From the NCBI RefSeq assembly GCF_037478135.1, contig NZ_JBBHDV010000001.1, forward strand, positions 434,001 through 498,000: DNA of 64,000 bases. The letters run 5' to 3'. A program made the position numbers and the translations under genes. This document shows positions 42,487-49,663 of the stretch, one piece after another. How positions within the stretch are numbered: the first letter of the stretch is position 1; every line of letters starts with the position of its first letter. This DNA is from Denitratimonas sp037478135 (GTDB taxonomy: Bacteria > Pseudomonadota > Gammaproteobacteria > Xanthomonadales > Xanthomonadaceae). Under the pieces are notes generated by a model that ran no database searches, was not told where the DNA came from, and saw only the letters and a list, made by a program, of their open reading frames with translations.

Positions 42487-43104
42487 TCATCGGGTGTGCG
42501 TGATGCCACGGAGATAGATGGCAAACACTGCTGGCGCGTCGCGGCGGATGCGTGCTACGTCGCCCGCCAGCAACGACTGCATCACCAGCCCTTGAATTGT
42601 GCCGATGAACAAGACGACGGCCGCGTCCACATCCAGTTCTGAATGCAGCTCGCTTCGCGCCTTACCAGCTTCGAGCAGTCGACGCAACCGCTCACCATAT
42701 TGACGGGTCAAGGTCTGCACCATTCGCTTGGGCAGGGTCTCTCCCGGCCGCTGCAATTCGCCGAAGAGCATCCTCGGCACCCCCGGGTGCTCGGCCACGA
42801 AGTCGATGTGCGTCTTGAAGATCGCTTCAAGAGCTGCAAGGGGGGACGTAGCACCTTCTGCGGCCTTGTCCACTCGAGCCATCAGGCGTTCCGTAACCCA
42901 GGACATCACCGCCTGCAAGATTGCGTCCTTAGTCGGGAAGTGACGGAACAGTGCTCCCTGGGTCAACCCCATGCGCTGCGCGATGGCCGTGGTCGTGATG
43001 TCGCTGGGGTTCTGTTCGGCAGCCAAGTCGACCACTGCCTCGACGGTGGCCGCGCGCCTCTCATCAGCCGGCAGATGCCTGGAGTGTCCGCTCATTGCTT
43101 GCAT
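42487..43104 (-). CDS. TetR-family regulator (CecR-like)
   Basis: This 205-residue regulator has an N-terminal helix-turn-helix (TTTAIAQRMGLTQGALFRHFPTKDAIL) seen as TTAIAQRMGLTQGALF plus RHFPTKDAIL, and a C-terminal ligand domain containing HIDFVAEHPGVPRMLFGELQ. That is the pattern of regulators placed next to YbhGFSR-type exporters, such as E. coli CecR. It probably represses itself and the downstream exporter operon until an inducer binds. A 14-bp palindrome 14 bp before the ATG is the likely operator. M4 (43095) is an alternative start. Confidence 0.85.
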   Translation of the reverse strand: MQAMSGHSRHLPADERRAATVEAVVDLAAEQNPSDITTTAIAQRMGLTQGALFRHFPTKDAILQAVMSWVTERLMARVDKAAEGATSPLAALEAIFKTHIDFVAEHPGVPRMLFGELQRPGETLPKRMVQTLTRQYGERLRRLLEAGKARSELHSELDVDAAVVLFIGTIQGLVMQSLLAGDVARIRRDAPAVFAIYLRGITHTR

Positions 43105-43117
43105 CCCAAAAAAAGTG

Positions 43118-43131
43118 AGTAATCTATTACT
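43118..43131. promoter_or_regulatory. AGTAAT-CT-ATTACT palindrome upstream of tetR (candidate operator)
   Basis: The 14-bp sequence AGTAATCTATTACT has perfect 6-bp arms and lies 14 bp before the tetR ATG, in an AT-rich patch of an otherwise GC-rich region. TetR-family repressors usually bind palindromes in their own promoter, which supports the assignment. The remainder of 43105-43380 has no convincing gene. Confidence 0.5.
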
Positions 43132-43380
43132 AGCTTACCACTATGCAGCCAGACCGCAAGAGGGGAAGCACGAAAAAGAGGTCTCGATGAACAGCAGAAC
43201 TGCTATCTCAGACGGCTGCCAACGGTCGATTTCTGGCGGGCGCAAACGTCGCCCTCCGCACCTCATTGGCGGAAGGGCGCCGGCACATCGCAAGCCTGGC
43301 GCGGCGTAAGTGGGCGGGATGTGGATGGAGATGCTGGCGCCCGAGAGGCCGAACCAGAAGAAGACGAACAGGAGGTGGCC

Positions 43381-44277
43381 TTGGATTTCAGATTGCTGCG
43401 CTACTTCATCGCAGTCGCGGAAGAACTGCATCTGGCCCGGGCAGCCGAGCGTCTGGGCATCGAGCAATCGCCTGTGTCACGTGCGATGCGCGACCTGGAA
43501 AGCCAGCTTGGCGTGCAGTTGTTTGACCGCAGCACACGCCTGACGCGGCTGACCTGGGCTGGCCAGGTGTTCCTAGGCGAATGTCGGCGCGTGCAGGCCA
43601 CCGTGGAGCAGGCAGTCAAGAGCGCCAAGGCCGCGGCACAGGGGTACCAGAGCCATCTGCGCATCGCGATCTGCGACGGCCTGGCGCAGCCCCGCATCGC
43701 CACCTTGCTGGCACGCAGCCGCGAGGACGAGCCCGAGATGGAGATTCGCGTCTTCGAGCTGCCGTTCGCGCAGCAGCTCAAGACGTTGCACGACGATCTG
43801 CTGGACATCGGCTTTGCGTTGTCAAACGCGGTACATGATGGCCTCGTCGCCGAGCCGGTGTGGACCGATCCGCTGTCGGTGATCGTGCCCGCACGCCACC
43901 CCTTGCTGGCACACGTGCAGGTGCCGCTGGCCGAAGCCCTGAAGTTCCCGCTGGTTCTGTGCCATCCCGAATCGGGATCGGGCTGCCGCCATCAGATTCA
44001 AGCGCTGCTGCAGGACGCAGGCACGCCGCTCAAGCTGGTCGATGAAGTGACCAGCCTGGGCGTGATGCTGACCCTGGTCGGTGCCGGCTACGGCATCGGC
44101 TTCGCCATCGCCTCGCAGGTGCAGACGCTACAGCGCCCGGACATCTCCATTCGTCCCTTGGCCGGCAGCCCACCGGTGCTCTCTACCTACCTGCTGCGCC
44201 GCCGGGGCGAACCCTCGGAGCCCATGAAGCGGTTCATCGAGCGGGCGAAAGGCGGGCGGGACCGGGCCTGTCGATGA
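43381..44277 (+). CDS. LysR-family transcriptional regulator
   Basis: This 298-residue regulator has the complete LysR plan. The N-terminal winged helix is DFRLLRYFIAVAEELHLARA with recognition part LGIEQSPVSRAMRDLESQLG; a linker helix and a ligand domain follow, ending in LGVMLTLVGAGYGIGFAIAS and RPLAGSPPVLSTYLLRR. A TTG at 43381 is chosen as start because AGGAGG lies 5 bp before it; a GTG at 43375 sits inside that ribosome site. It is the last gene before attR. Its ligand domain resembles that of the HTH-less LysR-type ORF at the left end. Confidence 0.85.
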   Translation: MDFRLLRYFIAVAEELHLARAAERLGIEQSPVSRAMRDLESQLGVQLFDRSTRLTRLTWAGQVFLGECRRVQATVEQAVKSAKAAAQGYQSHLRIAICDGLAQPRIATLLARSREDEPEMEIRVFELPFAQQLKTLHDDLLDIGFALSNAVHDGLVAEPVWTDPLSVIVPARHPLLAHVQVPLAEALKFPLVLCHPESGSGCRHQIQALLQDAGTPLKLVDEVTSLGVMLTLVGAGYGIGFAIASQVQTLQRPDISIRPLAGSPPVLSTYLLRRRGEPSEPMKRFIERAKGGRDRACR

Positions 44278-44440
44278 TGAGTCAATCCTTTGAGGACGCA
44301 GCTCACCTGTCCGTAGCGGCCTGTGGCGTGATGTGCCAGTGGACAGATAGACTTCGGTATGAAATCCGATGCTCTGGCTGTTGATGGATGTGCTTGGCTC
44401 GCTTTGGATCACCCGCAACGGCCTGCGTTGACCAGGCCGA

Positions 44441-44470
44441 AGACTTGAGTCCACAATCGAGTCCATTCCG
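44441..44470 (+). repeat. Right-end AGTCCA direct repeats (possible integrase arm sites)
   Basis: AGACTTGAGTCCACAA followed by TCGAGTCCATT matches the left-end motif at 21601-21630 in order, spacing and orientation, with about 20 of 25 bases equal. It lies 56 bp inside attR. Having the same two-copy motif inside both ends of the element points to recombination sites bound by the integrase arm domain. Confidence 0.5.
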
Positions 44471-44525
44471 TGACGCTTGGATCGGAAAAAACGTTCGTAA
44501 TAAACGAGTTAGCGACCGGGTGCTG

Positions 44526-44543
44526 TTCCCTTCACCCGCTCCA
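44526..44543 (+). other. attR core (18-bp copy of the tRNA-Gly 3' end)
   Basis: TTCCCTTCACCCGCTCCA repeats bases 21465-21482 exactly. It marks the right boundary of the island. The gap 44278-44743 holds this site, the AGTCCA repeats at 44441-44470, and then about 200 bp of chromosome that should contain the promoter of the next gene; no other gene is seen there. Confidence 0.9.
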
Positions 44544-44743
44544 ACTCCCGCCCGTTTCACGATCTTCAGCGCGATGCGCCGCCACGCGCGTGATGTGATT
44601 TCCAGACCCGTTCGATCCCATTGTGTTGGCCTGGAATCCAGGCCGGACTGCGCTTGCGCAGGTGCTGCGCCACTGTCATGCGGTGCACCCGGGGATGCGA
44701 TATCGTCGGCCGGTCTTTTCAAGCAGGTGAGGGAGATACGGCA

Positions 44744-45952
44744 ATGAATGCAATCAGGAATGTGCTGGCCCTCGGCATCGCCACTGCGCTGCTGGCGGCC
44801 TGTGGCGGTGGCGCCGATACCGCAGTCGATACCGCACCATCGCCGCCGGCGGAAACAGCACCGCCCGCCGTGGCTGAAACGCCGGCACCGGCAGCCGTGG
44901 GCGAGGGTGCGTTTGTCGTAGCCGAACTGGCGCGCTTCGATTATCCGTGGGCGATGACCTTCCTGCCGGACGGACGCCTGCTGGTGACCCAGATGAGCGG
45001 CGAGCTGAAGCTGTACGACCCTTCCGGCAACACCAGCGGCGACATCGGCGGCGTGCCGCAGGTGACGCATGTGGCGCAGGGCGGCCTCGGTGATGTGGTG
45101 CTGCATCCGCATTACGCGGACAACCAGTGGGTCTACCTCAGTTATGTCGAAACCGATGAAACCGGGCTCGGCGCGGTTGTCGCGCGGGCGAAGCTGGCGC
45201 TGGACGATGCCGGCGGCGGTAAGTTGCAGGATCTGGAAACCATTTGGCGCCAGACCCCGAAAAAGAGCGGTGACGGCCACTTCGGTTACCGCATCGCGTT
45301 CGATGCCGAAGGCAAGCTGTGGATCAGTTCCAGTGAGCGCAAGGAGTTCGATCCGGCCCAGGATCTGGGCACCAACCTGGGCAAGATCCTGCGTCTGAAC
45401 GACGACGGCACGCCGGCCGAGGGCAATCCTTTCGCAGATCAGGGCGGGGTTGCCGCGCAGGTCTGGACGCTTGGGCACCGCAATATTCTCGGCATGGCTT
45501 TCGATGCCGAGGGCCGGCTCTGGGCGCACGAGATGGGGCCCAAGGGCGGTGATGAGCTGAACCTGATCGTCAAGGGTGAAAACTACGGTTATCCGCTGGT
45601 TTCCAACGGCAACCACTACGACGACACGCCGATTCCCGATCACGCCACCCGGCCCGAGTTCCGCGCGCCGGTGGTCAGCTGGACTCCAGTGATCTCGCCT
45701 GCCGGCTTCATGATCTACGACGGCGGGCTGTTCCCGGAATGGAACGGCAACGGCTTCATCGGCGGCATGTCCTCGATGTCGCTGGTGCGCATCGCGTTCG
45801 GTGGTGAAACCGCCAGCGAAGCACAGCGCTTCGACATGCAGCGCCGCATCCGCGAAGTGGAGCAGGGCCCGGATGGCGCAATCTGGCTGCTGGAGGACGG
45901 TACCCGCAAAGGCAAGGGCTGGCTGATGAGGCTGACCCCGCCGCAAGCTTGA
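44744..45952 (+). CDS. PQQ-dependent aldose sugar dehydrogenase-like lipoprotein (YliI family)
   Basis: This 402-residue beta-propeller protein has a lipoprotein signal (LGIATALLAACGGG) and a Pro/Ala-rich linker. Family landmarks are PWAMTFLPDGRLLVTQMSGEL, GGLGDVVLHPHYADN, HFGYRIAFDAEGKLW, LGHRNILGMAFD and LWAHEMGPKGGDELN. Relatives oxidise aldose sugars at the periplasmic side with pyrroloquinoline quinone. GGTGAGGGA precedes the ATG at 44744. It is the first chromosomal gene after the island and would follow the tRNA directly in a strain without the insertion. Confidence 0.85.
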   Translation: MNAIRNVLALGIATALLAACGGGADTAVDTAPSPPAETAPPAVAETPAPAAVGEGAFVVAELARFDYPWAMTFLPDGRLLVTQMSGELKLYDPSGNTSGDIGGVPQVTHVAQGGLGDVVLHPHYADNQWVYLSYVETDETGLGAVVARAKLALDDAGGGKLQDLETIWRQTPKKSGDGHFGYRIAFDAEGKLWISSSERKEFDPAQDLGTNLGKILRLNDDGTPAEGNPFADQGGVAAQVWTLGHRNILGMAFDAEGRLWAHEMGPKGGDELNLIVKGENYGYPLVSNGNHYDDTPIPDHATRPEFRAPVVSWTPVISPAGFMIYDGGLFPEWNGNGFIGGMSSMSLVRIAFGGETASEAQRFDMQRRIREVEQGPDGAIWLLEDGTRKGKGWLMRLTPPQA

Positions 45953-46002
45953 GGCAGCGCCGCCGGAACGATGATCCGTTCCGCCCCGGCATCGCAGACG
46001 AG

Positions 46003-46031
46003 GCGGAGCCGCAGCAGCGGTTCCGCTTTTT
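46003..46031 (+). terminator. Rho-independent terminator after the sugar dehydrogenase gene
   Basis: A 9-bp stem (GCGGAGCCG / CGGTTCCGC, one G-U pair) with a 6-nt loop is followed by TTTTT. It lies 50 bp past the stop at 45952 and before the convergent phosphoesterase gene. Confidence 0.75.
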
Positions 46032-46099
46032 CGTGGCTGCGCATTGGGTTGTGTCTTGCGCTAGGTGTCGCGCCGATCTTCGATCCAGGTGACCAGTGG

Positions 46100-46981
46100 T
46101 CAGCCGGCGCGATGCGGTCTCGCCAGGGCTGTTTTCGGTGTCGTGCCCAGCATCGGGCTTGAGTGGCGCGCTAGTGGTGCCAATGCCAGCGGTGCGGTGC
46201 GGGCCGGGATCAGCTGGTCGCTGCCCGAATGCGCCAGCGCCGCCTGTTTTTCGCTCCAGTGCAGCAGTTGCATTGTGCCGTCACGGGTTTCGACCAGCGC
46301 GGTGCAGTGTTCGACCCAGTCGCCATCGTTCATGTAGAGCACATCGCCGATGCGGCGCAGGTTGCCGAAATGGATGTGGCCGCAGATGTGGCCATCGAAG
46401 CCTGCCTCGGCGCAGGCCGCCGCGACGCGTTGCTCGTAGGCGTCGATATAGGTCATCGCGCCGGCCAGCCGGGTCTTGGCGATGATCGACAGCGGCAGGT
46501 AGGGCAGGCGCGCCATGCGGCGCAGACTGGCGACGGTGCGGTTCAGCAGGCACAGGCCGCGATGACCGTATTCGCCGATCCATTCCAGCCAGCTGCGGCC
46601 GATGCGTTCCGGATCAAACTCGTCACCGTGGCTGACCCGGTATCGGCGCCCGTCGGCGCCCACGTGCACGGCCTCCAGCTGGATGCCGATGCCGCCCAGG
46701 AACTGGCCGCAGAGGCTGCGCAGCGGCGCGTCGTGGTTGCCGGGGATGTAGGTCACGCGGGTGCCGCGCGCGGCGATCGCGAACAGTTCGGACACCACGT
46801 CGCGATGCGCCTTCGGCCAGCGGCTGCGGTGCGCCATCGCCTGGATGTCGACGATGTCGCCGACCAGATACAACTGCTGGCAGCGCGTGCTGCGAAGGAA
46901 ATCGAGCAGGTAGTCGGCACGGCAATCCGGCGTGCCCAGATGCACATCGGAAATGAAGATGCTGCGGAACTCCAGACCCAT
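46100..46981 (-). CDS. LpxH-like metallophosphoesterase (COG2908)
   Basis: This 293-residue enzyme is a calcineurin-fold phosphoesterase related to UDP-2,3-diacylglucosamine diphosphatase. The metal ligands are in SDVHLG, VGDIVDIQ, IPGNHDAPL, SHGDEFD and the C-terminal GHIHFG. It is larger than classical LpxH (~240 residues) and has the extended middle (LCLLNRTVASLRRMARLPYL) of the COG2908 group found in many proteobacteria. Hydrolysis of a lipid A precursor or a related substrate is plausible but not certain. Confidence 0.8.
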   Translation of the reverse strand: MGLEFRSIFISDVHLGTPDCRADYLLDFLRSTRCQQLYLVGDIVDIQAMAHRSRWPKAHRDVVSELFAIAARGTRVTYIPGNHDAPLRSLCGQFLGGIGIQLEAVHVGADGRRYRVSHGDEFDPERIGRSWLEWIGEYGHRGLCLLNRTVASLRRMARLPYLPLSIIAKTRLAGAMTYIDAYEQRVAAACAEAGFDGHICGHIHFGNLRRIGDVLYMNDGDWVEHCTALVETRDGTMQLLHWSEKQAALAHSGSDQLIPARTAPLALAPLARHSSPMLGTTPKTALARPHRAG

Positions 46982-47101
46982 CGTGCTTCTCCACCTTCAC
47001 GCCGGGCTTGCAGTGTTGGCTGCCGGCATCACCATCAGGTTGCGACGCAGTGAAGTTTTCAAGACAGCGGCCGGTGGGGCGGCTTTACAGATCGGAGTGT
47101 C

Positions 47102-48274
47102 TTACAGGTCGATGCCGAACAGGTCGCGGGTGTAGATCTTGTCGGCCACGTCCTGCAATTCGGCGCTGCGGCGATTGGCGACGATGACGTCGGCCTGGCG
47201 CTTGAAACCGTCCAGATCGTGGGTGACCTCGGAGCCGAAGAATGCCGCTTCGTGCAGCAGCGGTTCGTAGACGATGACCTTGATGCCCTTGGCCTTGATC
47301 CGTTTCATCACGCCCTGCACCGAGCTGAAACGGAAGTTGTCGCTTTCGGCCTTCATCACCAGGCGGTGGATGCCGACCACGGCCGGCCTGCGCCGCAGGA
47401 TGTCGTCGGCGACGAAGTCCTTGCGCGTGGTGTTGGAATCCACGATGGCGCGGATCAGGTTCTGCGGTACGCGCTGGTAATTGGCCAGCAGTTGGCGGGT
47501 GTCCTTGGGCAGGCAGTAGCCGCCGTAGCCGAAGGAGGGATTGTTGTAGTGCGCGCCGATGCGCGGGTCCAGGCAGACGCCGTCTATGATCTGGCGCGTG
47601 CTCAGCTGGTTGCTGGCGGCGTAGGTGTCCAGTTCGTTGAAGAAGGCCACGCGCATCGCAAGGAAAGTGTTGGCGAACAGCTTGATCGCCTCGGCTTCGG
47701 TATTGCCGGTCAGCAGCACCGGCGCGTCCGGGCGCTGGCTGGCTTCGCGCAGTAGATCGGCCAGTTGCCGGCCGCGCGCCGAATCCTCGCCGACCACGAT
47801 GCGCGAAGGGTGCAGGCAATCATGCAGGGCCTTGCCTTCGCGCAGGAACTCGGGCGAGAACATGATCGCGTCGGTGCCCAGTTCAGCCTTCAGTTCCTCG
47901 GTGAAGCCGACCGGCACCGTCGATTTGATGACGATCAGCGCGTCCGGATTGATGCGCCGTGCCTGCTGCGCGGTGCTGCGCACCGATTCGACATTGAAGT
48001 GGTTGGTCTGAGTGTCGTAGTCGGTCGGGGTGGCGATGAAGATGCAGCGCGCCTGGCGGCAGGCTTGGTGCAGATCGGTGCTGGCATCCAGATGCAGGGT
48101 GTGGTGCGCCAGATGCTCGCTGATGTCCGGATCGATGATCGGCGAGACGCGGCGGCGGATCGCATCGACACGGGCCGGGTCGATATCGCAGACCGTCACC
48201 TGGTGGCGGGCGGCGAGCATGATGGCGTTGGACAGGCCGACATAGCCTCCGCCGACAACGGCGATCTTTTGCAT
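47102..48274 (-). CDS. ugd: UDP-glucose 6-dehydrogenase
   Basis: This 390-residue NAD-dependent enzyme oxidises UDP-glucose to UDP-glucuronate for surface polysaccharides. It begins with the Rossmann motif IAVVGGGYVGLSNAIML. The substrate and catalytic segment contains GYGGYCLPKDTRQL with the nucleophilic Cys. FSPEFLREGKALHD and the C-terminal UDP-binding domain are also clear. It is closest to the short E. coli Ugd type (388 residues). The ATG at 48274 is chosen at the fold's start. It stands alone, with no other sugar-nucleotide gene nearby. Confidence 0.93.
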   Translation of the reverse strand: MQKIAVVGGGYVGLSNAIMLAARHQVTVCDIDPARVDAIRRRVSPIIDPDISEHLAHHTLHLDASTDLHQACRQARCIFIATPTDYDTQTNHFNVESVRSTAQQARRINPDALIVIKSTVPVGFTEELKAELGTDAIMFSPEFLREGKALHDCLHPSRIVVGEDSARGRQLADLLREASQRPDAPVLLTGNTEAEAIKLFANTFLAMRVAFFNELDTYAASNQLSTRQIIDGVCLDPRIGAHYNNPSFGYGGYCLPKDTRQLLANYQRVPQNLIRAIVDSNTTRKDFVADDILRRRPAVVGIHRLVMKAESDNFRFSSVQGVMKRIKAKGIKVIVYEPLLHEAAFFGSEVTHDLDGFKRQADVIVANRRSAELQDVADKIYTRDLFGIDL

Positions 48275-48466
48275 GGCAGGTGCTTCGCACGCGCATGGAA
48301 GCGGGGCTTCGATGCTAGGCAGCAAACCTGACAGCAATATGTTGTTTCAGCCGGAATCTATGTGCCGCAGGTGGGGCGCGCTCTGTTGGCCGCGTGCGGG
48401 CGCGGCGGGAGAAGCTAAGGAGTGGCCTGCGCGCAGTCCGGGGATCCGGATGTGGAGAGCCGGCCC

Positions 48467-49369
48467 TCAGTGCGAGCGGCGGGTACTGAAACGTGCCAGT
48501 TCGCCCAGCATCCGCGTATCGGCGGGAATCCGGTCCAGTGCGTGGTGCATCTGCTGCACGAGCTGTTCCAGCAGCTGATGCGAAGCGTCCATGCCGAGCA
48601 GGGCCGGATAGGTGGGCTTGTGGTTGGCGGCGTCCTTGCCGACGGTCTTGCCGATCAGTTGCGGATCGCCTTCCACATCAAGGATGTCGTCGCGGATCTG
48701 GAAAGCCAGGCCGAGCGCGGAGGCGAAGGCGTCGAGTTGTTCCTGCGTGCCTTCATCGGTGTCGGCCGCCAGTGCACCCAGGCGCACCGCGCAGCGGATC
48801 AGCGCGCCGGTCTTGGCGCCGTGCATGCGGCGCAGTTGTTCGGCATCCATCGGCTGCGCCGCAGCGGCCTGGCCGACGGCGGCCAGATCGATCGCCTGCC
48901 CGGCGACCATGCCCTGCATGCCGGAGGCCTGCGCCAGATCCTTCACCATCGCCAGCAGCGTGGCCGGTGGCGACGGGCTTTCGGTCAGTACCTCGAAGGC
49001 CAGCATCAGCAGGGCATCGCCGGCGAGGATCGCGTTGGCCTCGCCGAAGGCCACGTGCACCGTCGGCTTGCCACGGCGCAGCGCGTCGTTGTCCATCGCT
49101 GGCAGATCGTCGTGCACCAGCGAATAGGCATGGACCAGTTCGATTGCGGCGGCCGGGGCATCGAGCGTGGCGGGGTCGGCGCCCAGCGTGGTGCCGGCGG
49201 CATAGACCAGCAGCGGGCGCATGCGTTTGCCGCCATCCAGCGTGGCATGTCGCATCGCATCGGCCAGTGATGGTGCCTGCCGTTCGCGGCGCTCGATGGC
49301 GGCGGCGATGAACCTGTTGCAGCGTTCGATCCAGCCCTGGCGGATCGCGTCCAGTTCAGCCAGCGTCAT
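48467..49369 (-). CDS. ispA: Farnesyl diphosphate synthase (short-chain prenyl synthase)
   Basis: This 300-residue all-alpha enzyme condenses isopentenyl and dimethylallyl diphosphates to C10-C15 products. The two Asp-rich motifs are SLVHDDLPAMDND (first) and FQIRDDILDVEGD (second), with GGKRMRPLLVYA near the start. The ATG at 49369 overlaps the end of xseB by 14 bp, the arrangement found in E. coli (xseB-ispA). In E. coli dxs follows, but it is absent here. Length is normal. Confidence 0.93.
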   Translation of the reverse strand: MTLAELDAIRQGWIERCNRFIAAAIERRERQAPSLADAMRHATLDGGKRMRPLLVYAAGTTLGADPATLDAPAAAIELVHAYSLVHDDLPAMDNDALRRGKPTVHVAFGEANAILAGDALLMLAFEVLTESPSPPATLLAMVKDLAQASGMQGMVAGQAIDLAAVGQAAAAQPMDAEQLRRMHGAKTGALIRCAVRLGALAADTDEGTQEQLDAFASALGLAFQIRDDILDVEGDPQLIGKTVGKDAANHKPTYPALLGMDASHQLLEQLVQQMHHALDRIPADTRMLGELARFSTRRSH

Positions 49370-49631
49370 CGAAGGGCTCGGCGCTGTCCGGGTCAAGCGG
49401 GTCGGCCAGCAGGCGGACGCGCAGTTCGGCCTGCTCCAGAGCGGTCTGGCAGCGCCGATAAAGGCCGACCCCGCGCTCGTAAGCGGCGAGCGATTCATCA
49501 AGCGAGAGATCGCCCTTTTCCATGCGCTGCACCAGGGCTTCCAGTTCATCCAGCGATTGTTCGAACTGGGCGACGGCGTGGGTGTCGTCCTTCGGAGTGG
49601 ACGGGTCGGACGTGTCAGGCAACTTGGACAT
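49356..49631 (-). CDS. xseB: Exodeoxyribonuclease VII small subunit
   Basis: This 91-residue helical subunit binds XseA to form exonuclease VII. The signature FEQSLDELEALVQRMEKGDL and LSLDESLAAYERGVGLYRRC are plain. The N-terminal 20 residues are polar and longer than in E. coli. It is upstream of and overlapping the ispA gene. The gene for the large subunit is not in the window. Confidence 0.93.
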   Translation of the reverse strand: MSKLPDTSDPSTPKDDTHAVAQFEQSLDELEALVQRMEKGDLSLDESLAAYERGVGLYRRCQTALEQAELRVRLLADPLDPDSAEPFDDAG

Positions 49632-49663
49632 GCGGGGCAGTGTGGGCCAGGGTCGAAGTCCGG

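Larger units (their letters stand above)
21465..44543. mobile_element. ICEclc-type integrative island in tRNA-Gly(CCC)
   Basis: The element is bounded by 18-bp direct repeats of the tRNA-Gly 3' end and starts with a long-form tyrosine integrase reading away from the tRNA. It carries an MOBH relaxase and an AbiE toxin-antitoxin pair. Its cargo comprises a TetR-regulated ABC exporter with its own outer-membrane channel, and an ApbE-linked redox operon. No coupling protein or type IV secretion gene was found, so it looks like a mobilizable element or a shrunken ICE. The boundaries rest on the repeats and on the return of chromosomal-type genes after 44543. The nucleotide choice within each repeat is arbitrary. 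Confidence 0.88.

Noticed and set aside
43141..43467. Minus-strand frame with a hydrophobic stretch (LLFVFFWFGLSGASISIH) between tetR and lysR
   Set aside because: The hydrophobic segment looks like the end of a membrane protein and may be a remnant, but there is no start, no family match I recognise, and it overlaps the lysR start and ribosome site.
21483..44525. CRISPR array or insertion sequences inside the island
   Set aside because: No regularly spaced direct repeats and no transposase frame were found; the only recombinase is the integrase.
44540..44743. A second tRNA at the right end of the island
   Set aside because: Only the last 18 bases of tRNA-Gly are repeated; no acceptor, D or anticodon arm precedes them, so this is an att site and not a gene.
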